Source: an uncultured Clostridia bacterium
Lineage (GTDB): Bacteria > Bacillota > Clostridia > Christensenellales > UBA1242
Assembly: GCA_937895935.1 (NCBI GenBank)
Contig: CALBKX010000048.1
Location: forward strand, 1 to 5,867
DNA: 5,867 nt
Direction of reading: 5' to 3'
This document shows positions 1-4,947 of this stretch, in pieces. Position numbers and translations under genes: made by a program. How positions within the stretch are numbered: the first letter of the stretch is position 1; each line of letters starts with the position of its first letter. The notes beneath the pieces are model-generated. The model was given only the letters and a program-made list of their open reading frames with translations, did no database searches and was not told the DNA's origin.

Positions 1-378
1 GATTTTTCTGCAGGTGAACACGTAACAGGATATGTTGCACCTCCATATATTTCAATTTCCACAACTGAAGAAGAATTAAGTAAGTTATATGAAAAAGCTG
101 AAACTTTTATTTTAACGTTTAGAATTTATGATAATAAAGGCAATATAACTTATGCTAATTCTTTGACACATAATAAGGAATTAGAAACAAAATGCGACCA
201 TACGATTAACACCAGCACTTTATATGATTCTATATATTCAGGAATAGTGCTTGAGGCTGGTGCTGAATATGACGCTCAGTTTGAACTAGAAATAGGCAAA
301 AAGAAATATAAAAGCAATATAATGACTTTTAAATTTGATGATGAATCTTATTATTTCTACACATACAAGGTAATGTAA
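1..378 (+). CDS. C-terminal part of an unrecognised beta-rich protein (5' end outside window)
   Basis: Reading frame 1 is open from the first base to the TAA at 376-378, giving 125 residues without an internal Met. The true start is therefore left of the window and any in-window TTG start (163) is probably not real. The segment has no membrane helix or Cys-rich motif. Its second half alternates hydrophobic and polar residues (for example FILTFRIYDNKG, then EYDAQFELEIGKKKYKSN), as in an Ig-like or fibronectin-type beta sandwich. That fold is an inference, and I do not recognise the family. It lies 57 bp upstream of the small membrane protein gene and probably belongs to the same operon, so a virion or surface-exposed phage protein is possible. 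Confidence is high that it is coding and low for any role. Confidence 0.8.
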   Translation, partial: DFSAGEHVTGYVAPPYISISTTEEELSKLYEKAETFILTFRIYDNKGNITYANSLTHNKELETKCDHTINTSTLYDSIYSGIVLEAGAEYDAQFELEIGKKKYKSNIMTFKFDDESYYFYTYKVM

Positions 379-420
379 AATTAAATTCCTTTATAAAACT
401 AAATTCCAAATTTAATTTTA
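376..420 (+). repeat. 12-bp perfect inverted repeat between genes
   Basis: TAAAATTAAATT (376-387) pairs perfectly with AATTTAATTTTA (409-420), with a 21-nt loop. The left arm starts at the stop codon of the upstream gene, and the right arm ends just before the AAAAGG ribosome site of the next gene (ATG at 436). No T-run follows, so it is not a standard terminator. TTCCTTT (386-392) could instead pair with AAAGGAA (421-427) and cover the ribosome site. The arms are pure A/T, so chance is a real possibility. Confidence 0.4.
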
Positions 421-435
421 AAAGGAAAATTTAAT

Positions 436-663
436 ATGAAAACTTTTTTAAATACAATAATGCTAGTTGTAGGAACTGCATTTTCTGCAGTGCTGTTATG
501 GGCTTTTTTATATTTATGTATCCCTAGTCTAAAGGACAATACAGATAAATTATTTAAATGGAATGACTATAAAGTCGTTGAAAGCGAAGCTGAGTCAGAA
601 ACACCAAAAACTGAAGGTGCATTTAAGTTTGAAAATGATTTTGCCACAATCACTTTAGGATAG
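436..663 (+). CDS. Small single-span membrane protein, possible minor virion protein
   Basis: This 75-residue protein starts at ATG 436 behind a good ribosome site (AAAAGGAAA, about 421-429). Residues about 5-30 form one long hydrophobic segment (LNTIMLVVGTAFSAVLLWAF and onward). The remaining 45 residues are polar and rather acidic. A single N-terminal helix with a soluble C-terminal tail is common among small coat or assembly proteins of filamentous phages (pVI, pVII, pIX types). It differs from a classical major coat protein, which has a signal peptide, an acidic N-terminus, a helix and then a basic tail. The stop TAG (661-663) is followed directly by the ribosome site of the next gene, so the two are very probably co-transcribed. 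The role is inferred from size, topology and position only. Confidence 0.75.
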   Translation: MKTFLNTIMLVVGTAFSAVLLWAFLYLCIPSLKDNTDKLFKWNDYKVVESEAESETPKTEGAFKFENDFATITLG

Positions 664-673
664 GTGGTGAAAT

Positions 674-2083
674 ATGTATAAAAAAATATTATTAGTGGCT
701 TTTATCATTTTGGCTATAGGTGTTTCTGGATTAGCATTAAGCGATAGTTATTTAATAAACTCTAACTTGCAACATCAAATAGTAGAACAGGAAAAAACAT
801 ATTCGGGAAGAATAGATATGTTAACCGCATATCAAGAAACATTGGTAGAAAAACTAAATGTTTTAAATTTGAAATTTAACAATTTGCAAACAAGCTATAA
901 TAATCTTCAAACAAGTTATAATAACTTGCAATCATCATATCATGAATACGTTAAAGAAAGTAAGTTAAATATAGAAAAGCTTAATAAGGAGTTGTCTGAT
1001 GTTAAAGCTTCATTAACTGCTTTAGAAAACGAATCTGAAATAGATAAATCTAAAATTGAAGAATTAAAGAGTAAAATAGCAAACTTAGAAAAATCAATCA
1101 ATGAAAAAAATGTAAGCATTGAACAACTTAATTCGACAATCGAAACACAAAAATCAACTATTGCAGAATTAAATAACACAATAACAGAACTTGAAAACAC
1201 AATATCTGATTTAACCAATGAATTAAACTCAGACCTTGCAGACACCTTATTTGGAAACGTTATTGAAGGTACAGTTACAGAAATTAAGGCAGGTGACCTA
1301 AAAGGAGTTTCCGCTATAAGACCGTATGCGTTTTATGGATGTACTAATTTAGTAACTGTAGAAATGTCAAGTACTGTAACAAAAATAGGAAGTTATGCGT
1401 TTTCAGGTTGCTCAAAATTAAGCTCAATTGACCTTAAAAATGTTTCTTCTCTTGGAAATCATGTGTTTAATTCTTGTGCATTTACAAGTATTAATCTAGA
1501 AAATATAACATCAACTGGTGATAGACAATTTATTGGTTGTAAAAATTTAACCGATGTTACATTTTGGAAAACTAATAACATAAGTAGTATTGGAGAATTT
1601 TATTTTTCAAACTGTACTAATTTAGAAACTATAACTATTCCTGAAGGAGTTCAGGCACTTTCTTATGGTGCATTTGATGGTTGCTCAAAATTAAAAACTG
1701 TAAATTTACCTAATACTATTGTAAGTTTAAGTACGATTGTTTTTTATAAGTGTAGTAATTTAACAACTATTGATTTGCCAAGTGGATTAACAAAAATACT
1801 GTCATGTTGTTTTGAATCTTCTGGTTTGACAACAATATCTCTTCCAAATACTGTGACAATTATAGAACGTTCAGCATTTGCTAACTGCAATAATTTAACC
1901 ACAATGTATATATATGCAACAACACCACCTAATTTGAAATATGTTGATGCAATCTCTTCTGCAACAACAAAAATATATGTTCCAGCGGGTACTATAGAAA
2001 CATATAAGACAGCAACAAATTGGAGCAATTTTGCTTCATTATTTGAAGAAATGGAAAATTTTAATGTTGATTCAAATGACTAA
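674..2083 (+). CDS. Membrane-anchored coiled-coil protein with BspA-type leucine-rich repeats; candidate adsorption protein
   Basis: This 469-residue protein starts at ATG 674, 4 nt after GGTGGTGA. Residues 5-22 are a hydrophobic signal or anchor (KKILLVAFIILAIGVSGLAL). No lipobox Cys is present; cleavage after GLA or ALS is possible but uncertain. Residues about 30-190 are heptad-like and rich in Leu, Ile, Asn, Glu and Lys, predicting a long coiled coil that includes three exact-length NNLQTSY-type repeats (69-89). Residues about 196-415 contain about nine 22-26-residue repeats of the form AF-x-GC-x-x-L-x-x-(I/V)-x-(I/L)-P, diagnostic of BspA/TpLRR-type leucine-rich repeats. The closing IYVPAGTIETYKTA (434-447) is typical of the C-terminus of such proteins. 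The gene lies directly upstream of the assembly ATPase, where Ff phages carry pIII and pVI. A receptor-binding role is an inference. A lysogen surface protein that changes the host is the alternative. Confidence 0.9.
   Translation: MYKKILLVAFIILAIGVSGLALSDSYLINSNLQHQIVEQEKTYSGRIDMLTAYQETLVEKLNVLNLKFNNLQTSYNNLQTSYNNLQSSYHEYVKESKLNIEKLNKELSDVKASLTALENESEIDKSKIEELKSKIANLEKSINEKNVSIEQLNSTIETQKSTIAELNNTITELENTISDLTNELNSDLADTLFGNVIEGTVTEIKAGDLKGVSAIRPYAFYGCTNLVTVEMSSTVTKIGSYAFSGCSKLSSIDLKNVSSLGNHVFNSCAFTSINLENITSTGDRQFIGCKNLTDVTFWKTNNISSIGEFYFSNCTNLETITIPEGVQALSYGAFDGCSKLKTVNLPNTIVSLSTIVFYKCSNLTTIDLPSGLTKILSCCFESSGLTTISLPNTVTIIERSAFANCNNLTTMYIYATTPPNLKYVDAISSATTKIYVPAGTIETYKTATNWSNFASLFEEMENFNVDSND
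878..940 (+). repeat. Three tandem 21-bp repeats encoding NNLQTSY
   Basis: Three consecutive 21-bp units (878-898, 899-919, 920-940) encode NNLQTSY, NNLQTSY and NNLQSSY in the coiled-coil part of the LRR protein. Each unit is one heptad, so gain or loss of a unit would keep both the reading frame and the coiled-coil register. The DNA copies have diverged at third codon positions (TTG/CTT, AGC/AGT/TCA), which suggests an old duplication. Confidence 0.8.
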
Positions 2084-2099
2084 CAAGAGGTGAAAGTAA

Positions 2100-2951
2100 A
2101 TGATAACTATTATTTGCGGAGAACCGGGAAGAGGTAAAACAGCATTAATGACTTATTTTGCATTTATTGAAATGGTCCAAAATGGTTTTGAGAATTATTG
2201 GAACTCTTGCAGAAGAATAGACATCCTTGTACAGGGTGGTTTTAGTAAATTAAAGTATCTGCCAAATAGGCATACAGTTTATGCGGACTATATAATAAAA
2301 AATCGTTTTCCAAGCATTCAATCGTATTATGTTGATGGATTTAAAATCGCCTTGCCTAATCCATTTTTTGATACAGCATTTTTTGCTCCATATTCAAAAA
2401 TATTTTTAGATGAGGCTCAAAAATATTATGATTCCAGAATGAGTAAATACATTCGTGAATGTGTTTATAGGTTTTATCAATTACATAGACATAACCATTT
2501 GGATATTTATATGACTTGCCAAAGACTTGGAAATATAGACTTAAATATACGTGATATTTCAGAACGTATTATTTATGTTGAAAGTTTAGAATTGAAAAAA
2601 GATAGTTACGGACAAATAATAAAAATGACTTGGACTGTTTCAGAATTTAATTCATTAAAGGAGGCAGAGTCATATATTGACACGTCTAAAACTTCTGATA
2701 AATCAAAACAAAAAACATATGAGTATGCTGGAAATATTTTTAATTTATACAATTCATATGGCAATGAACCTGCTTTTTATGACGGGAATTATGAACGTCA
2801 ATATGATTGCTACACTGAAGAAGAGTATATTGAAACAGTTGATTCATATATGGTTTATAACCAAAATCATATGTATTATGCTCCAGTTGGTTATTGGAAG
2901 AATGAAAAACGTGATGAAAAGATATTAAAAGAAAGGGGGTATTTTACGTGA
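2100..2951 (+). CDS. zot: Zot/pI-like filamentous phage assembly ATPase
   Basis: This 283-residue P-loop ATPase starts at ATG 2100, 6 nt after AGAGGTGA (2086-2093). The Walker A motif GEPGRGKT is at residues 7-14, immediately at the N-terminus as in Zot/pI proteins. A hydrophobic strand ending in Asp-Glu, IFLDEAQ (101-107), is the Walker B. The segment from about 130 to 153 (HRHNHLDIYMTCQRLGNIDL) fits the downstream sensor region of this family. In Ff phages, pI powers virion assembly and export at the inner membrane. Known pI/Zot proteins have a membrane helix after the ATPase domain, but I see none here. The C-terminal 90 residues are Tyr/Asn-rich and soluble-looking. That fits extrusion across a single-membrane envelope, perhaps with a partner as membrane anchor. 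The gene overlaps the next one by 4 bp (GTGA). Family assignment is firm; details are inferred. Confidence 0.92.
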   Translation: MITIICGEPGRGKTALMTYFAFIEMVQNGFENYWNSCRRIDILVQGGFSKLKYLPNRHTVYADYIIKNRFPSIQSYYVDGFKIALPNPFFDTAFFAPYSKIFLDEAQKYYDSRMSKYIRECVYRFYQLHRHNHLDIYMTCQRLGNIDLNIRDISERIIYVESLELKKDSYGQIIKMTWTVSEFNSLKEAESYIDTSKTSDKSKQKTYEYAGNIFNLYNSYGNEPAFYDGNYERQYDCYTEEEYIETVDSYMVYNQNHMYYAPVGYWKNEKRDEKILKERGYFT

Positions 2952-3367
2952 AAATATTAAATGATTTTTCAGAGCTTACAGGCTTTGTTCACGAAGAATT
3001 TTTAAAAATACAACAAGCATATGGATTACAACAGATGAGTACAAAAGATATATCTTGCTTATCGAAGTCAGTGTTGAAATCGTTTAATCTTGCAAATAGT
3101 ACAACAAAACGTAAATTAAAATATTATTGTAAAATTGATTGGGCAATTTTTACAGCTCCTCATAATTGGTGGTGGCGTTTTTGGCATAAGAAGCTATGGC
3201 GTAAATGTCAAGAAGAGATGGCTTTGCGTGAACTTGAAAAAAATGTTCCAGAAGAAGAACCTGATATTACTCCAACGCCTCCGCAAAAACAAACAGTTGA
3301 CTTGTCAGCTTTAAGTTTGCCCTCATCTGTTTCTCCAGAAGAAAGACTTCTCAACAATATTGAGTAG
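2948..3367 (+). CDS. Trp-rich small protein coupled to the assembly ATPase
   Basis: This 139-residue protein starts at GTG 2948, behind AAAGAAAGGGGG with good spacing. The start overlaps the ATPase stop as GTGA, so translation is probably coupled and a matched amount or a physical complex is likely. I do not recognise the family. Residues 65-84 contain six Trp (65, 74, 75, 76, 79, 84) interspersed with His, Lys and Arg, a pattern typical of interfacial membrane binding but too polar for a clear transmembrane helix. The C-terminal third is acidic, then Pro-rich (PEEEPDITPTPPQ, about 101-113) and probably disordered. In Ff phages the gene after pI encodes the outer-membrane secretin pIV. Nothing here resembles a secretin, as expected for a host without an outer membrane. 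A membrane-associated assembly partner of the ATPase is an inference. Confidence 0.8.
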   Translation: MKILNDFSELTGFVHEEFLKIQQAYGLQQMSTKDISCLSKSVLKSFNLANSTTKRKLKYYCKIDWAIFTAPHNWWWRFWHKKLWRKCQEEMALRELEKNVPEEEPDITPTPPQKQTVDLSALSLPSSVSPEERLLNNIE

Positions 3368-3378
3368 AAAACTTAACT

Positions 3379-3407
3379 TTTGCACCAAAGTAAAGGTACT
3401 ATATAAT
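3379..3407 (+). promoter_or_regulatory. Candidate promoter with perfect -10 (TATAAT)
   Basis: A perfect TATAAT (3402-3407) is preceded at 17 bp by TTTGCA (3379-3384), a 4 of 6 match to the -35 consensus. The -10 sits in the loop of the hairpin 3383-3422. It could produce a leader transcript through the hairpin region toward rep, or prime minus-strand synthesis on single-stranded DNA. AT-rich DNA gives TATAAT by chance fairly often, so this is a candidate only. Confidence 0.45.
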
Positions 3408-3422
3408 CCCTTTTAATTGGTG
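3383..3422 (+). repeat. Imperfect hairpin with two paired blocks
   Basis: CACCAA (3383-3388) pairs with TTGGTG (3417-3422), and inside it AAAGG (3392-3396) pairs with CCTTT (3409-3413). Three unpaired bases lie on each side of the junction, and a 12-nt loop contains TATAAT. What follows is AGAAAAG, not a T-run, so a terminator for the upstream operon is not supported. Confidence 0.55.
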
Positions 3423-3443
3423 AGAAAAGTAATTTAAAGTACT

Positions 3444-3490
3444 CGCAAATTTCCGTTTAAACTCCAACGTGAAACAACTGTAAATTTGCG
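3444..3490 (+). repeat. 9-bp inverted repeat CGCAAATTT / AAATTTGCG
   Basis: CGCAAATTT (3444-3452) and AAATTTGCG (3482-3490) are perfect complements enclosing a 29-nt loop. The loop contains GTTTAAAC (3455-3462) and the first copy of ACTCCAACG (3461-3469). A related pair, GCAAAATT (3520-3527) and AATTTTGC (3563-3570), lies downstream, making four copies of one motif family in alternating orientation. Confidence 0.65.
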
Positions 3491-3495
3491 AAGCA

Positions 3496-3559
3496 TATAG
3501 CGAGGGAATTGTTGCAGGCGCAAAATTCACGATTGCTCCCGTAGGGAGCCCTCGCTGTA
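3496..3559 (+). repeat. Branched (three-way) foldback structure
   Basis: An outer stem of 11 bp with one G-T wobble joins 3496-3506 (ending AGCGAGGG) with 3549-3559 (starting CCCTCGCT). Two hairpins lie inside. AATT-G-TTGC (3507-3515) pairs with GCAAAATT (3520-3527) around loop AGGC with one bulged G. GCTCCC (3535-3540) pairs with GGGAGC (3544-3549) around loop GTA, sharing one base with the outer stem. Together they form a three-way junction in single-stranded DNA or RNA. The left and right edges can also pair differently (3520-3527 with 3563-3570), so there may be two competing folds. Confidence 0.7.
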
Positions 3560-3576
3560 ACAAATTTTGCTTAGGA

Positions 3577-3612
3577 CTTTATTGATTAAATTTACAAATT
3601 TAATCAATAAAG
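3577..3612 (+). repeat. Perfect 17-bp inverted repeat with 2-bp spacer
   Basis: CTTTATTGATTAAATTT (3577-3593) and its exact complement (3596-3612) are separated only by AC. As a hairpin it would have a 4-nt TACA loop and a 16-bp AT-rich stem. GGA (3574-3576) and TCC (3615-3617) can extend it beyond a 2-nt bulge. Such a long AT-rich cruciform next to the Rep gene is a good candidate for the plus-strand origin or nick hairpin. No T-run follows on either strand. Confidence 0.75.
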
Positions 3613-3634
3613 ACTCCAACGCTTTACCCAACAA

Positions 3635-3677
3635 AAGCTGTGCGAAAAGGTAAGCGAAAGCGTTTTTCGCACAGCTT
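3635..3677 (+). repeat. 14-bp perfect hairpin, candidate packaging signal
   Basis: AAGCTGTGCGAAAA (3635-3648) pairs exactly with TTTTCGCACAGCTT (3664-3677) around a 15-nt loop. It is one of the most stable stems in the window. A competing 8-bp pairing exists between AACGCTTT (3618-3625) and AAAGCGTT (3657-3664), which would open this hairpin. An A-run, not a T-run, follows, so it is not a rightward terminator. A stable hairpin in this region is where Ff phages keep the packaging signal; that role here is inferred. Confidence 0.7.
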
Positions 3678-3694
3678 GAAATAAAAAAAATTTT

Positions 3695-3734
3695 GATGTG
3701 CCTACTTGACAATAGTAACACATCTCAGTAAATT
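3695..3734 (+). promoter_or_regulatory. Probable rep promoter inside an inverted repeat
   Basis: A perfect -35 TTGACA (3706-3711) is followed after 17 bp by TAAATT (3729-3734), a 4 of 6 match to the -10 consensus. This places the transcript start about 25-30 bp before the Rep start codon at 3770. The -35 lies in the loop of an inverted repeat: GATGTG (3695-3700) pairs with CACATC (3719-3724), and TACT (3703-3706) with AGTA (3714-3717). The structure would put an operator or a foldback directly over the promoter. Confidence 0.6.
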
Positions 3735-3736
3735 TT

Positions 3737-3771
3737 TTAAAAAACAAATAAAATGAGGTTAAAAAACAAAT
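3737..3771 (+). repeat. 13-bp direct repeat over the rep leader and start codon
   Basis: TTAAAAAACAAAT occurs exactly at 3737-3749 and 3759-3771, offset by 22 bp (about two helical turns). The second copy includes the first two bases of the Rep ATG (3770-3772). GAGG (3755-3758), the likely ribosome site, lies between the copies. The spacing suits one protein binding one face of the helix to control rep, but the copies are A-rich and could be accidental. Confidence 0.45.
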
Positions 3772-4858
3772 GGAAAAACTAAAGCCTCAAAACAAATATA
3801 CTTTAGTTAAAAGTGAAAGGTTTTTTAAAAACAAAACACTTGTAACTATATATAACAAAAGAAATACTCCAGTTCAAAAAAAATTTATTCCTTTTGATTA
3901 TAAAGGTATTAGGTATAGACTTAATGTAGAAACTGGTGAACTTGGGTATTATGATTTCAAACTTTGTAAATACTCTTTAGATTGTTCTGTTAGACGTACA
4001 AGAATATTACTTGGAATGTTGCTTGAAATGAATGATTTTGATTATTTCTGTACATTTACATTCGATACACGTAAAATTAAAAGAAATAATGATGAAGAAG
4101 TATATTCAAAGTTTCAAAATTATTGCAATTATTTACATAAGAAATTTCCTAATTTAACATATGTTATTGTTCCAGAGCGACATAAAGTAAAATTAAACTT
4201 TGATAATGAAGAATATAAATTTGCTATAGAGTTTGATGACGCTACAAAAGGAATTTTACATTTTCATATGTTGCTATCTTTAAATGGCCACACTGAAAAA
4301 GAATTAGGGTTTGCTTTAACTAAAAAAGTTTGTTGCTCCTGGGCAACAAAGAAAAATGGTATTGCAGATATAGATTATTATAATCGTACAAAGGATAAAC
4401 ACACATTAAGCGCTACTGACGGATTGCCAATATATAATATAACAAATTTTACTTTAGGATTTACAACCGCAAGTAAAATAGCAAATAAAGAAGCTTGTAA
4501 AAGTTATATTAAAAAATACATATCTAAATGTTTGGGTATGTCAACAACAAAATTTAAAAGACGCTTTTGGTATTCACAAAATTTGGCAGTTCCAGAGATA
4601 GTTAAAACTGAAATTGGTAGTGGTTTTGATTTTGCAAAAGATTTGCAACATACTAATGATATAGATTTAATCAACGCATTAAGACAAGCTAAAGCTACAG
4701 ATGACAGTGTTTTTGAATGTTACAATAAAGATTATAACGTTCTGCAATATTGGTTTGGTTCAGATAAATATTCTGAGTTTGAATATAACCGAAAACGTGG
4801 ATTGATTCCTACCAATGAGTTAACTCCATTTGATAAAAAGATTGGTGAAAAATTTTGA
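3770..4858 (+). CDS. rep: HUH-type rolling-circle replication initiator (Rep)
   Basis: This 362-residue protein starts at ATG 3770, 11 nt after GAGG. The three motifs of HUH endonucleases appear in order. A hydrophobic motif-1 strand, YFCTFTFD, is at 92-99. The metal-binding HFH is at 164-166 within GILHFHMLLS. A Tyr motif, SYIKKYISK (245-253), has candidate catalytic Tyr246 and Tyr250 and following Lys. The RRFWYSQNL stretch (264-272) resembles the segment after the Tyr motif in phage Rep proteins such as those of microviruses and inoviruses. The expected action is to nick one strand at the plus origin, stay covalently attached, and start rolling-circle synthesis, probably in the adjacent 3368-3769 region. 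No helicase domain is visible, so a host helicase is probably used. The gene is preceded by its own candidate promoter. Having two Tyr leaves open whether it is a one- or two-tyrosine enzyme. Confidence 0.9.
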   Translation: MEKLKPQNKYTLVKSERFFKNKTLVTIYNKRNTPVQKKFIPFDYKGIRYRLNVETGELGYYDFKLCKYSLDCSVRRTRILLGMLLEMNDFDYFCTFTFDTRKIKRNNDEEVYSKFQNYCNYLHKKFPNLTYVIVPERHKVKLNFDNEEYKFAIEFDDATKGILHFHMLLSLNGHTEKELGFALTKKVCCSWATKKNGIADIDYYNRTKDKHTLSATDGLPIYNITNFTLGFTTASKIANKEACKSYIKKYISKCLGMSTTKFKRRFWYSQNLAVPEIVKTEIGSGFDFAKDLQHTNDIDLINALRQAKATDDSVFECYNKDYNVLQYWFGSDKYSEFEYNRKRGLIPTNELTPFDKKIGEKF

Positions 4859-4883
4859 TATTTATGATTTAGGCAAATACTAA

Positions 4884-4905
4884 TTTGTCCCGATATCGGG
4901 ACAAA
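4884..4905 (+). promoter_or_regulatory. 22-bp perfect palindrome, candidate operator
   Basis: The half-site TTTGTCCCGAT (4884-4894) is followed at once by its exact complement (4895-4905), with no spacer. It is flanked by an A-run on the right and TAA on the left, so neither strand has the T-run of a terminator. A weak promoter (GGGACA 4898-4903, 18 bp, TAAAAT 4922-4927) would overlap it, so a bound protein could block transcription of the HTH gene starting at 4948. AATTTGTC, part of the half-site, recurs at 4911-4918. It lies 25 bp past the Rep stop. Confidence 0.65.
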
Positions 4906-4947
4906 AAAACAATTTGTCTTTTAAAATATGGAATATATGAGGTATTT

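Larger units (their letters stand above)
3461..3621 (+). repeat. Two copies of ACTCCAACG in the origin region
   Basis: The 9-mer ACTCCAACG occurs at 3461-3469 (loop of the 3444-3490 hairpin) and at 3613-3621 (immediately 3' of the 17-bp hairpin). Both are on the + strand with starts 152 bp apart. Rolling-circle initiators often bind short direct repeats near a nick hairpin, so these are candidate Rep-binding sites. Chance cannot be excluded for two 9-mers in 400 bp, although they are less AT-rich than the surroundings. Confidence 0.35.
3368..3769 (+). other. Hairpin-rich intergenic region: probable replication origin and packaging region
   Basis: This 402-bp stretch lies between the morphogenesis cluster and the Rep gene and has no convincing ORF. 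It contains at least six inverted repeats, several long and perfect (listed separately), and visibly more GC than its flanks at the stems. None of the strong hairpins is followed by a T-run on the + strand, so they are not rightward terminators. In Ff phages the intergenic region before gene II carries the packaging hairpin, the minus-strand origin and the plus-strand origin. By position and structure this region is the counterpart. The exact nick site cannot be placed from sequence alone. Confidence 0.75.

Noticed and set aside
940..1245. Minus-strand ORF of 101 codons
   Set aside because: It lies wholly inside the coiled-coil part of the LRR gene, is low in complexity (Ser/Leu/Phe), and is the mirror of the Glu/Lys/Asn-rich heptads.
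1744..2028. Minus-strand ORF of 94 codons
   Set aside because: It lies antisense to the LRR repeats with no ribosome site, and its repeat pattern simply reflects the LRR.
2677..2928. Plus-strand ORF in another frame inside the ATPase gene
   Set aside because: It is contained in zot and its composition (Ile/Met/Lys) is typical of an out-of-frame AT-rich reading.
3461..3621. Resemblance of ACTCCAACG, and of GGGAGCCC at 3544, to pieces of the Ff (f1/M13) intergenic region
   Set aside because: I recall similar short strings in f1, but they are 8-9 bp, not in the same arrangement, and nucleotide homology with an enterobacterial phage is not expected.
3527..3721. Minus-strand ORF of 64 codons in the intergenic region
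   Set aside because: It runs across three strong hairpins; the open frame is explained by those repeats, and no ribosome site or promoter supports it.
4885..4947. Upstream TTG start for the HTH gene (21 extra residues)
   Set aside because: TTG 4885 lies within the 22-bp palindrome without a ribosome site, whereas ATG 4948 has TGAGG just upstream.
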